22,856 nt of DNA from an uncultured Syntrophobacteraceae bacterium (lineage in GTDB: Bacteria > Desulfobacterota > Syntrophobacteria > Syntrophobacterales > Syntrophobacteraceae), in contig CALBZH010000362.1 of the NCBI GenBank assembly GCA_937889795.1, forward strand, positions 1-22,856, read 5' to 3'. Positions 1-6,774 of this stretch are shown in pieces; position 1 is the first letter of the stretch, and every line of letters begins with the position of its first letter. The position numbers and the translations under genes are program-made. The notes beneath the pieces were generated by a model. It did not search any database, was not told the DNA's origin, and worked only from the letters and a program-made list of their open reading frames with translations.

Positions 1-346
1 ACTAGCATTGCGGCTCAAAGATCCATCTCATTGGGATGCGGTTGCGCCATTGATAGCCGCGGGCTCATAGGCCGCTTGAAGCGCAATTGGTGTGACCGGG
101 CAGCTACACGCCGGACGACTGGGGAATGGACTTCCTGCCATCTCGACCGAAGGGAGAGCTCTTGAGATCCCTAACACCTGTTCGGGATGACAGTGCTCTT
201 GAGCCAAGCCGCGCTGAGCATAGAGGACACCCTTGATCCGGCGAAGCAATGACTGAGTGATTCATGCCATAACGGTCTTGGATGGCACCCGTCTCTTCAA
301 CCAACCTGCTAGCCGATATTAGCAAAGAGGTGCACCGAACGGGGTT
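1..346. other. Gene-poor left edge of the window
   Basis: I see no convincing gene here. Open frames on both strands have no recognisable family pattern. The one distinct item is a 59-bp palindromic repeat at 135-193. The promoter of the downstream sigma-factor operon should lie here, but I find no convincing -35/-10 pair or ECF-type promoter. Confidence 0.5.
135..193 (-). repeat. 59-bp palindromic dispersed repeat, copy 1
   Basis: Read on the minus strand this starts CTGTCATCCCGAAC and ends GAGATGGCAG. It matches the copy at 8018-8076 in 51 of 59 positions with no gaps, counted by eye. The ends are an 8-bp inverted repeat with one mismatch. Near one end a small hairpin has CC-TTC-GG here and GC-TTC-GC in the other copy, a compensated base pair. 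This suggests a folded RNA or DNA structure is maintained. Short repeats with this TCATCC...GGATCTC look are scattered through many environmental bacterial genomes (recollection, not searched). Confidence 0.75.
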
Positions 347-895
347 GTGACAAGGGTCACTGACGAAGAGGTCATGCAATCGCTCAGCGGGGGCGATCTC
401 GAAGCGTTTAACGAGCTTGTCCTGCGTTACCAGCTCCCCGCCTGGAGGCTGGCTTACCGGTTCCTTCGTGACGCAATGGAGGCCGAGGACGTTGCCCAGG
501 AGGCTTTTCTCCACATTTTCGATGCAGCTCCACGCTATAGACCGACGGCACCTTTTCGCGCGTATTTCTATCGTGTGCTGATCCGCCTGTGCATTGACCG
601 CACTCGCAAGAGACACTTCGCCATCGCAACCGCGGACGACGTGGTTGAGTTGCCGGATCCCTCCCTTTCTCCCGGGGAGGCTCTCATCGAAAAGGAGCGC
701 GCCGCTCACCTCCACGCCGCGCTGGGCGTCCTTCCCCCCAATCAGAAAGCGGCCATCATCCTCAAGCATTACGAGGGATTGAGTTATCTCGAAATTGCCC
801 ACATCCTCGACGTTTCACCCAAAGCGGTTGAAAGGCTTATCAGCCGTGCGCGTGCTTCACTTCAAACCCGCCTCACCCATCTCAAGACAGACTGA
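347..895 (+). CDS. ECF-type RNA polymerase sigma factor (RpoE-like)
   Basis: This 182-residue protein has the two-domain layout of an extracytoplasmic-function sigma factor. Region 2 spans about residues 18-90, with the core-binding and -10 recognition segment around DAMEAEDVAQEAFL and then FRAYFYRVLIRLCIDRTRK. Region 4 spans about 125-176, with a helix-turn-helix around EGLSYLEIAHILDVSPKAVERLISRAR. It directs polymerase to a dedicated promoter set when released by its anti-sigma factor, which is the next gene. The frame opens with GTG at 347, where the ribosome site is weak. An ATG at 374 behind GAAGAGG is a possible later start. The order sigma, anti-sigma, periplasmic sensor, transporters suggests it controls this efflux operon (inference). 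Confidence 0.92.
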   Translation: MTRVTDEEVMQSLSGGDLEAFNELVLRYQLPAWRLAYRFLRDAMEAEDVAQEAFLHIFDAAPRYRPTAPFRAYFYRVLIRLCIDRTRKRHFAIATADDVVELPDPSLSPGEALIEKERAAHLHAALGVLPPNQKAAIILKHYEGLSYLEIAHILDVSPKAVERLISRARASLQTRLTHLKTD

Positions 896-964
896 AAAAA
901 AATCGCTCCTTGAGAGGGGGTTTTCCTCATCCCGTTCGTTTGTACGGAATGAAAGGAGATGGCC

Positions 965-1456
965 ATGCACTGCAAAAACGTCTTTTCCCGCTTAAGTGCG
1001 TTCCTGGATGGAGAAGCGTCGGAGACAATCCTGCGCGAGGTCGAAGCGCATCTTCGCACCTGCCCCTCATGCCGCGTACAGGTCGAGCGGATGCGCGAGG
1101 TGGGTGAGTTGTTGGATCGGCAACCGATTCCTCCCTTGGCGGCTGATTTTTCTCTTCGTGTCATGGCAGAAGCTCGAAGACGCATGCCACCTGTCAGGGA
1201 CAGGAAGCGCTTTTCACCGGGAGCATGGCCGCTTCAATGGCTGGTTGACCTCTCGATCCCCATGCGGGCTGTGGCTTGTGGGATCGTGCTTCTGGCTTCG
1301 ATCTCTGGAATGCTCATGAGCATGGAGGTCTTTCTTTCTCAGAGCCAGCGACCAGATACGGCGGAAGCAGAGAGCCTCGATGGGTTGGAGTGGTTCAGCC
1401 CGACTCCGCCGGCATCGTTGGGCTCCGCTTATCTTACGGTTTCGGTGGGTCGGTGA
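965..1456 (+). CDS. Zinc-finger anti-sigma factor, single membrane span
   Basis: This 163-residue protein fits the zf-HC2/ZAS anti-sigma family. The N-terminal cytoplasmic part carries Cys3 and the HxxxCxxC signature (His29, Cys33, Cys36 in HLRTCPSC). One hydrophobic helix lies at about 102-120, followed by a short periplasmic tail. The start is set by the ribosome site. AAGGAG at 953-958 lies six bases before the ATG at 965, whereas the in-frame ATG at 959 directly abuts the site. It should hold the upstream sigma factor inactive at the membrane until the periplasmic side is triggered, plausibly through the CnrX-like protein encoded next. That partnership is inferred from gene order. Confidence 0.88.
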   Translation: MHCKNVFSRLSAFLDGEASETILREVEAHLRTCPSCRVQVERMREVGELLDRQPIPPLAADFSLRVMAEARRRMPPVRDRKRFSPGAWPLQWLVDLSIPMRAVACGIVLLASISGMLMSMEVFLSQSQRPDTAEAESLDGLEWFSPTPPASLGSAYLTVSVGR

Positions 1457-1495
1457 GTGGGATTGGGGGCAGTCTGTGATGTGTCAGGGGGAATC

Positions 1496-1999
1496 ATGAG
1501 TAACCACATAAAGAAGGTGCTGTTCCTTGCTTCCATGACTTTGAATGTTGCGTTTACCGCGACCTACCTGGCTTACAAGATCCCTTCGATGGCCACTTTC
1601 AATGAGGATTCATCGAGGCAGCCGGTCTTTTTGCAGCTTGACCTGACACCTGAGCAGTCGCAGGCGTTTGGTGCCGAACGCGACCGATTCCGTGTCCGTC
1701 TCCAGGAATGGGGAAAAGAAGTCAAGACGCTACAGATCGAGCTCATTCGGCTCCTGGAAATGGCACCTCCCGACCCGCGAGCGATCGAGAGAAAACAGGA
1801 TGAGATTCAAAGGGTGCAAAAGGTCGTTCAGGACGGAGTCATCGCTCACGTCCAGCACGCAGGCTCGCTTTTGAAGCCCGAGCAACGGGCTCGATTCTTC
1901 AGGCTCATCAAGGACCGCATCGACAATAGCATCCAGGTATGCCCGCCGTGGATGAGACCCTCGGACGGTAAACAGACAGGAGAAGGCAAGCATGAATGA
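1496..1999 (+). CDS. Membrane-anchored periplasmic metal-sensor-like protein (CnrX/ZraP/Spy type)
   Basis: This 167-residue protein has an N-terminal hydrophobic segment (about 8-27) that looks like an uncleaved anchor. The rest is an all-helical periplasmic domain with two copies of the family's LTPEQ-like motif, at 50-54 and as LKPEQ at 126-130. His118 and His121 and a Cys-Pro-Pro near residue 149 are possible metal ligands. Family members include the Ni/Co sensor CnrX, which relieves its anti-sigma factor, and the zinc-responsive chaperone ZraP. ATG 1496 follows AGGGGGA at the right distance. An upstream in-frame start at 1457 would add a non-signal-like leader. The stop overlaps the ChrA start by 8 bp, suggesting translational coupling. 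The bound ligand cannot be read from the sequence. Confidence 0.8.
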   Translation: MSNHIKKVLFLASMTLNVAFTATYLAYKIPSMATFNEDSSRQPVFLQLDLTPEQSQAFGAERDRFRVRLQEWGKEVKTLQIELIRLLEMAPPDPRAIERKQDEIQRVQKVVQDGVIAHVQHAGSLLKPEQRARFFRLIKDRIDNSIQVCPPWMRPSDGKQTGEGKHE

Positions 2000-3191
2000 G
2001 GCGGCGTCCCTTGAGGAAGAGGCTCAGTCCGTTCAAGTGAATCAGACTCCTTCGCTCTTCCTGCTGCTCGGCAGTTTTCTCAGAATGGGGCTGACCGCTT
2101 TCGGCGGTCCGGCCATGATTCCTTACGTCCGCAAGATGGCCGTGGGCGAGAAGAGGTGGATCGACGCAGAATCCTTTCAGGATGGGGTGGCACTTTGCCA
2201 GACGATTCCGGGGGCGACCGTCATGCAGATGGCCGCCTACATCGGGTTGAAAGTCCGGGGCGTGCGGGGGGCGATGGTGAGCTACATCGGCTTCATTTCG
2301 CCTGCATGCGTCCTCATGCTCGTGCTCTCCTATGCCTATGCCCAAACCCGTGAGCTGCCCGCCGTGCTCTCGGTCTTCAGCGGTCTTCAAGCCGTGATCG
2401 TAGCCGTTGTGGCCAATGCGACCCTGTCGTTCGGGAAGACCTCCCTCAAGCGATGGGAGAGTGCGCTCATTGCCCTGTTCGCGGCCGCGCTGTTCTGGCT
2501 CAAGTCCAATCCGGCACTGATCATCGTCTTTGCGGCCATCCTGGGAATCGTGCTCAATTGGAAGCAATCGACAGCTCAAAACGCTTCCCCATCAAAGCCC
2601 ATTAGAGACACGACCAACCCCCTGGTGTTCTTTCTCGCTGTTTCCGCCGCGGGCTTCGGTCTTCTTTTTTTCCTGCGCAGAGATCTTTTTCACCTGGCCG
2701 TACTCATGTCCAAGATCGATCTGATTGCTTTCGGCGGTGGTTTTGGCTCCGTGCCGCTCATGTTCCATGAGATCGTCGAAGCTCGGTCCTGGATGGACGG
2801 TCCCACCTTTCTGAATGGGATCGTCCTGGGCCAGTTCACTCCGGGACCCATCGTGATCACGGCAACGTTCGTCGGATATTTGATCCACGGCCTGTCCGGG
2901 GCGTTGATTGCGACAGTGGCCGTTTTCCTCCCGTCGTTTCTCATCCTGATCGGCGTCGCGCCCTGGTTTGACCGCATCCGGTCGTCGCCCCTGTTTTCAA
3001 GGGCGATGGGAGGCATCTTGTGCTCCTTCGTCGGGCTGCTCTTCACCGTTACCATCCGGTTTGCCTTAAACGTTCATTGGGACTGGCAGCACGCGCTGTT
3101 TGCCCTTGCTGCCTTCGCTGCCCTGGTCTTCAAAGTGGACATCCTGTGGGTGGTGCTGGCGGGAACCGCGATCTCGGCAATTGCCTTTTAG
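1992..3191 (+). CDS. chrA: Chromate transporter ChrA, two-domain form
   Basis: This 399-residue inner-membrane protein has two homologous chromate-transport domains, typical of the long-chain ChrA (CHR) family. The first carries MGLTAFGGPAMIPYVR near 32-47 and GVALCQTIPGATVMQMAAYIG near 65-85. The second repeats the pattern at about 242-295 with DLIAFGGGFGSVPLM and GIVLGQFTPGPIVITATFVGYL. Many hydrophobic helices follow each block. Characterised members export chromate, sometimes exchanging it with sulfate. In an apparent sulfur-metabolising anaerobe another oxyanion could be the real substrate. The gene overlaps the metal-sensor gene by 8 bp and lies 25 bp before the RND permease, so all appear to belong to one transcript under the ECF sigma factor. 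Confidence 0.93.
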   Translation: MNEAASLEEEAQSVQVNQTPSLFLLLGSFLRMGLTAFGGPAMIPYVRKMAVGEKRWIDAESFQDGVALCQTIPGATVMQMAAYIGLKVRGVRGAMVSYIGFISPACVLMLVLSYAYAQTRELPAVLSVFSGLQAVIVAVVANATLSFGKTSLKRWESALIALFAAALFWLKSNPALIIVFAAILGIVLNWKQSTAQNASPSKPIRDTTNPLVFFLAVSAAGFGLLFFLRRDLFHLAVLMSKIDLIAFGGGFGSVPLMFHEIVEARSWMDGPTFLNGIVLGQFTPGPIVITATFVGYLIHGLSGALIATVAVFLPSFLILIGVAPWFDRIRSSPLFSRAMGGILCSFVGLLFTVTIRFALNVHWDWQHALFALAAFAALVFKVDILWVVLAGTAISAIAF

Positions 3192-3216
3192 GTTTCTGTT
3201 TTGAAGGAAGCGAATC

Positions 3217-6200
3217 ATGTGGATTGTTCGACTCGCCCTGCGCCGCCCCTACACCTTCGTGGTGGCGGCCTTGGTCCTCCTGCTGCTGACTCCTTTCGTG
3301 CTCATTCGCACACCGATGGACATCTTCCCGGATATCAACATTCCAGTGGTGAGCGTGGTCTGGGTGTATAACGGCCTGAGCGCCCGGGAGGTCGAAGAGC
3401 GCATCGTCTACAACCATGAGCGCATGATCAGCACCCTGGTGAACGACATCGAGCACACCGAGTCCACCTCCTACAGCGGGGCCGGAGTCATCAAGGTGTA
3501 CCTCCAGCCGGGAGCCTCGGTTTCGGATGCCGTGGGGCAGATTGCGGCCAGTGGGCAGACGGCCCTGCGCTTCCTGCCGCCCGGCATCACCCCGCCGTTT
3601 GTGATCCGCTACAACGCGTCGACGGTCCCGATCCTTCAGTACAGCCTGGCCAGCCAAAAGTTCTCGGAGCAGGAGCTCCAGGACATGGCCATGAACCGTA
3701 TCAAGATGAGCCTTGCGACGGTGAAGGGTGCATCGGTCCCCTATCCCTACGGCGGAAAAGCGCGGGTCGTTGCGGTGGATCTCGATCTGCCGGCGCTCCA
3801 GGCGAAGAACCTGGCGCCGCAGGATGTCGTCAATGCTTTCAACGTCCAGAATTTCGTGCTTCCCAGTGGAACAGCGAAGATCGGCGAAACGGAGTACAAT
3901 GTCTCCCTGGACAGCAATCCAGCCGTGCTTGCCGCGCTGAACGATCTCCCCGTGAAAACGGTCAACGGCGCCGTCATCCGCGTCGGCGATGTGGCTCAGG
4001 TCCATGACGGCTATCAGCCGCAGCAGAATGTCGTTCGGCTGAACGGCGCGCGCGGGGTCCTGTTGACCGTCCTCAAGAGCGGGGCTGCTTCGACCCTGAA
4101 GGTGGTCGAGGGGGTCAAGAAGGCCATGCCGCTCATTTTGAGCGGGCTGCCGCCCGAGCTGGAGCTCAAGGAATTCGCGGACCAGTCGCTCTTCGTGCGC
4201 GCGGCCGTGGGCAGCGTGGTCAAGGAGGGGGTGATCGCCGCGGCGCTGACGGCGGTGATGATCCTTCTTTTTCTGGGATCATGGCGGAGTACCTTCATCA
4301 TCGCCCTCTCGATTCCCCTCTCCGTGCTCTCGTCCCTTACGCTGCTCAGCGCGCTCGGAGAGACCATCAACCTGATGACCCTCGGTGGCCTCGCGTTGGC
4401 CGTGGGAATCCTCGTGGACGATGCGACGGTCGAGATCGAAAACGTCCACCGTCAGATGGCGCTGGGGAAGCCCAACGTGCAGGCAATCCTCGACGGAGCT
4501 CAGGAGATTGCTCTGTCGGCCTTTGTCTCGACGCTTTGCATCTGCATCGTTTTCGTGCCGATGTTCTTCCTCACGGGAGTTGCGCGCTACCTCTTCGTCC
4601 CGCTGGCAGAAGCGGTGGTGTTCGCGATGCTCGCAAGCTATGCGCTCTCGCGAACGCTCATCCCAACGCTCGTCATGTGGTTTTACCGCAACGTCGAGTA
4701 CCGCGGCCACGCCCCCGAGATGGATACGGTTTCCTGGTGGCTGCGCCCGTTTGTTGTCGTTCAGATTTGTTTTGAGCGCGGCTTCATACGATTCCGGGAG
4801 GGCTACCGAAAGCTACTCGCTGCAGCGCTGGCTCACCGCATCCTGTTCACTCTCCTGTTCCTCGCCTTCTGCGGGGGCTCCTGGCTATTGATTCCGCAGC
4901 TTGGACAGGACTTTTTCCCTTCGGTCGACGCAGGACATTTCCGGCTTCACGTCCGCGCCCACAGCGGAACGCGGATTGAGGAGGCCGTCCGGCTCGTGGA
5001 CCGGGTCGAGGCCTTGATCCGGGAGGTGGTTCCCGCCCGTGAGCTGGCAGGGATTCTGGACAACATCGGCATGCCCTTCGGAGGGGTTCCGCTCACCTAC
5101 ATTGACAACGGTCTTTCGGGAACCGGCGATGCGGACATCCTGGTTTCCCTGAATCAGGGGCATGGCCCCACCAACGATTATGTGCGCCGCTTGAGATCCC
5201 GGCTCAACCGCGATTTTCCAGACGCGACCTTTTACTTCCTTCCAGCCGACATCGTGAACCAGACGATCAATTTCGGTCTGCCCGCTCCATTCGACATCCA
5301 GATCGTTGGCCGGGACCGCGAGCAGACCCGGGCAATCGCGGCAAAGCTCGTAGAAAAGATCCGGCGCGTTCCGGGCGCCGTGGACGTGCGCGTGCAGCAG
5401 CCTTCGAACCAGCCGGAGCTTCGCTTTGCCGTGGACCGGACCAAGGCTTCTCAGATCGGCCTTTCGGAGCGTGACGTGGCCAATTCCGTGCTCCTGAGCT
5501 TGTCGGGCAGCAGCCAGGTCCAGCCCAATTATTGGCTCAATCCCAAAAACGGCATCCAGTACCCGGTGAGCGTACGAGTACCCGAGCATCCAATTGATTC
5601 TCTGGCCGCCCTCAACGCGATCCCGGTGAGCGCCAACCGGCCCGGCAAGAACGACGCTCAGATCCTTGCCAACCTCGCCTTCGTTGAGCGTGCGAACGGT
5701 TCTCCCATCTTTTCACACTATGACGTAATGCCGGTGATCGATGTCTTTGGGGGCGTGAGCGGCCGAGACTTGGGAGGCGTGCTTCGGGACATCACCCCGC
5801 TCCTCGAAGAGGCCAAGAAGGAGCTTTCAAAGGGCAGCTTCATCACCCTCCGCGGCCAGGCACGCACGATGCGCGAGAGCTACACCGGGATCGGCCTCGG
5901 CCTTGGCCTTGCGGTTGCCCTTGTTTACCTGCTCCTGGTCGTGAATTTCCAAAGCTGGCTCGACCCATTCATCATCATCACGGCTCTGCCCGGCGCCCTG
6001 GCCGGTGTGGTCTGGGGCCTCTATCTCACGCTCACCCCTCTCAGCGTTCCCGCACTCATGGGCGCGATCATGAGCGTCGGAGTCGCGACGGCCAATTCCG
6101 TCCTGGTCGTGACTTTTGCCCGGAGCCATCTCAGAGACGGAATGGACCCGTTGACTTCGGCTTGGGAGGCCGGTGTCGGCCGGTTGCGCCCCGTGCTCAT

Positions 6201-6405
6201 GACGGCCCTGGCTATGATCATGGGGATGCTCCCCATGTCTCTCGCTCTCGGGGAAGGGGGCGAGCAGAATGCTCCCCTGGGTCGCGCCGTGATTGGGGGA
6301 CTGGTTATCGCCACGATCGCAACTCTCTTTTTCGTGCCGGTGGTCTTCAGCATGTTGCATAAGAGAACGGTGAGTGGGAGAGTGGGTGAGTGGGTGAGTG
6401 GGTGA
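3217..6405 (+). CDS. RND-family efflux permease (AcrB/HAE1-like)
   Basis: This 1062-residue protein is a full-length RND inner-membrane pump. It begins with a typical cytoplasmic-TM1 start (MWIVRLALRRPYTFVV...) and DIFPDINIPVVSV at the start of the first periplasmic porter loop. TM4 carries the acidic pair Asp401-Asp402 in GGLALAVGILVDDATVEIEN, equivalent to AcrB Asp407/408 in the proton relay. The TM10 segment reads SVGVATANSVLVV, so the lysine equivalent to AcrB Lys940 is replaced by Ala959. GAAGGAAG precedes ATG 3217. The last ten or so residues (SGRVGEWVSG) are encoded by a tandem 8-bp array and look like an added tail. With the adaptor and outer-membrane protein downstream it should form a tripartite pump. 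Substrate is unknown; metals or organic toxicants are both possible. Confidence 0.93.
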   Translation: MWIVRLALRRPYTFVVAALVLLLLTPFVLIRTPMDIFPDINIPVVSVVWVYNGLSAREVEERIVYNHERMISTLVNDIEHTESTSYSGAGVIKVYLQPGASVSDAVGQIAASGQTALRFLPPGITPPFVIRYNASTVPILQYSLASQKFSEQELQDMAMNRIKMSLATVKGASVPYPYGGKARVVAVDLDLPALQAKNLAPQDVVNAFNVQNFVLPSGTAKIGETEYNVSLDSNPAVLAALNDLPVKTVNGAVIRVGDVAQVHDGYQPQQNVVRLNGARGVLLTVLKSGAASTLKVVEGVKKAMPLILSGLPPELELKEFADQSLFVRAAVGSVVKEGVIAAALTAVMILLFLGSWRSTFIIALSIPLSVLSSLTLLSALGETINLMTLGGLALAVGILVDDATVEIENVHRQMALGKPNVQAILDGAQEIALSAFVSTLCICIVFVPMFFLTGVARYLFVPLAEAVVFAMLASYALSRTLIPTLVMWFYRNVEYRGHAPEMDTVSWWLRPFVVVQICFERGFIRFREGYRKLLAAALAHRILFTLLFLAFCGGSWLLIPQLGQDFFPSVDAGHFRLHVRAHSGTRIEEAVRLVDRVEALIREVVPARELAGILDNIGMPFGGVPLTYIDNGLSGTGDADILVSLNQGHGPTNDYVRRLRSRLNRDFPDATFYFLPADIVNQTINFGLPAPFDIQIVGRDREQTRAIAAKLVEKIRRVPGAVDVRVQQPSNQPELRFAVDRTKASQIGLSERDVANSVLLSLSGSSQVQPNYWLNPKNGIQYPVSVRVPEHPIDSLAALNAIPVSANRPGKNDAQILANLAFVERANGSPIFSHYDVMPVIDVFGGVSGRDLGGVLRDITPLLEEAKKELSKGSFITLRGQARTMRESYTGIGLGLGLAVALVYLLLVVNFQSWLDPFIIITALPGALAGVVWGLYLTLTPLSVPALMGAIMSVGVATANSVLVVTFARSHLRDGMDPLTSAWEAGVGRLRPVLMTALAMIMGMLPMSLALGEGGEQNAPLGRAVIGGLVIATIATLFFVPVVFSMLHKRTVSGRVGEWVSG

Positions 6406-6406
6406 G
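6369..6406 (+). repeat. Left octamer array, GGTGAGTG units
   Basis: Nearly five 8-bp units in phase: GGTGAGTG at 6369, a variant GGAGAGTG at 6377, GGTGAGTG at 6385 and 6393, and a partial unit at 6401. The array encodes the last residues of the RND permease and includes its TGA stop at 6403-6405. It ends five bases before the next ATG, and its GGTGAGGG end may act as that gene's ribosome site. It is the inverse of the array at 6786-6859. Confidence 0.9.
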
Positions 6407-6411
6407 GGCGG

Positions 6412-6774
6412 ATGGCTTATCAGAGTTTTCGGGAGCTGAGGGTTTGGCAGGAGGCCAAGAGGCTGGCCGTGGACATTTATGGACTGACGTCAGAGACAGG
6501 ATTGTCGAGAGACTTTGGGCTGAGGGATCAGATGCGGCGAGCGGCAGTGTCCATTGCTAGCAACATTGCCGAGGGCTACGAGAGAAAGTCAGGCCTCGAT
6601 TTTGTAAGGTTCCTCTACATCTCGAAGGGTTCTCTCAGTGAGCTCATCACCCAGCTTGAGATTGCAAAGGAAGTGGGGCTCATCTCAACGGAGCAGTTCC
6701 TCTCTCTTGACGACCAATGCAGCAAGGTGGGCGCCATGCTCACAAAACTCATCCAAGCAAGGAAATCCCAATGA
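6412..6774 (+). CDS. Four-helix-bundle protein (S23 / 23S rRNA intervening-sequence / Avd-like family)
   Basis: This 120-residue all-helical protein matches the family first known from proteins encoded in 23S rRNA intervening sequences. The relative bAvd is an accessory protein of diversity-generating retroelements. Signature stretches are FRELRVWQEAKRLAVDIY near the start, LRDQMRRAAVSIASNIAEGYER in the middle and FLYISKGSLSELITQLEIA after it. Length is typical. Biochemical function is unknown for most members; nucleic-acid binding has been proposed. The stop overlaps the next gene's start as ATGA, and the ribosome site for that gene (AAGGAA, 6759-6764) lies inside its last codons. It is translationally fused into an efflux operon with which it has no evident functional link, and both flanks carry inverted octamer arrays. 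No reverse transcriptase or rRNA gene is nearby. Confidence 0.9.
   Translation: MAYQSFRELRVWQEAKRLAVDIYGLTSETGLSRDFGLRDQMRRAAVSIASNIAEGYERKSGLDFVRFLYISKGSLSELITQLEIAKEVGLISTEQFLSLDDQCSKVGAMLTKLIQARKSQ

Noticed and set aside
104..802. Minus-strand open frame of 232 codons
   Set aside because: It is antisense to the well-supported ECF sigma factor and has no family pattern. Its first part simply translates the 59-bp repeat.
1908..2579. Minus-strand open frame of 223 codons rich in His, Arg and Glu
   Set aside because: It is antisense to chrA, and its composition is what a GC-rich membrane-protein gene gives on the other strand.
3130..4005. Minus-strand open frame of 291 codons with many His and Asp
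   Set aside because: It is antisense to the RND permease start. The His/Asp richness mirrors hydrophobic codons on the coding strand, not a metal-binding protein.
6412..6774. Diversity-generating retroelement accessory (Avd)
   Set aside because: The protein is in the same broad family, but there is no reverse transcriptase, template repeat or variable repeat in the window.
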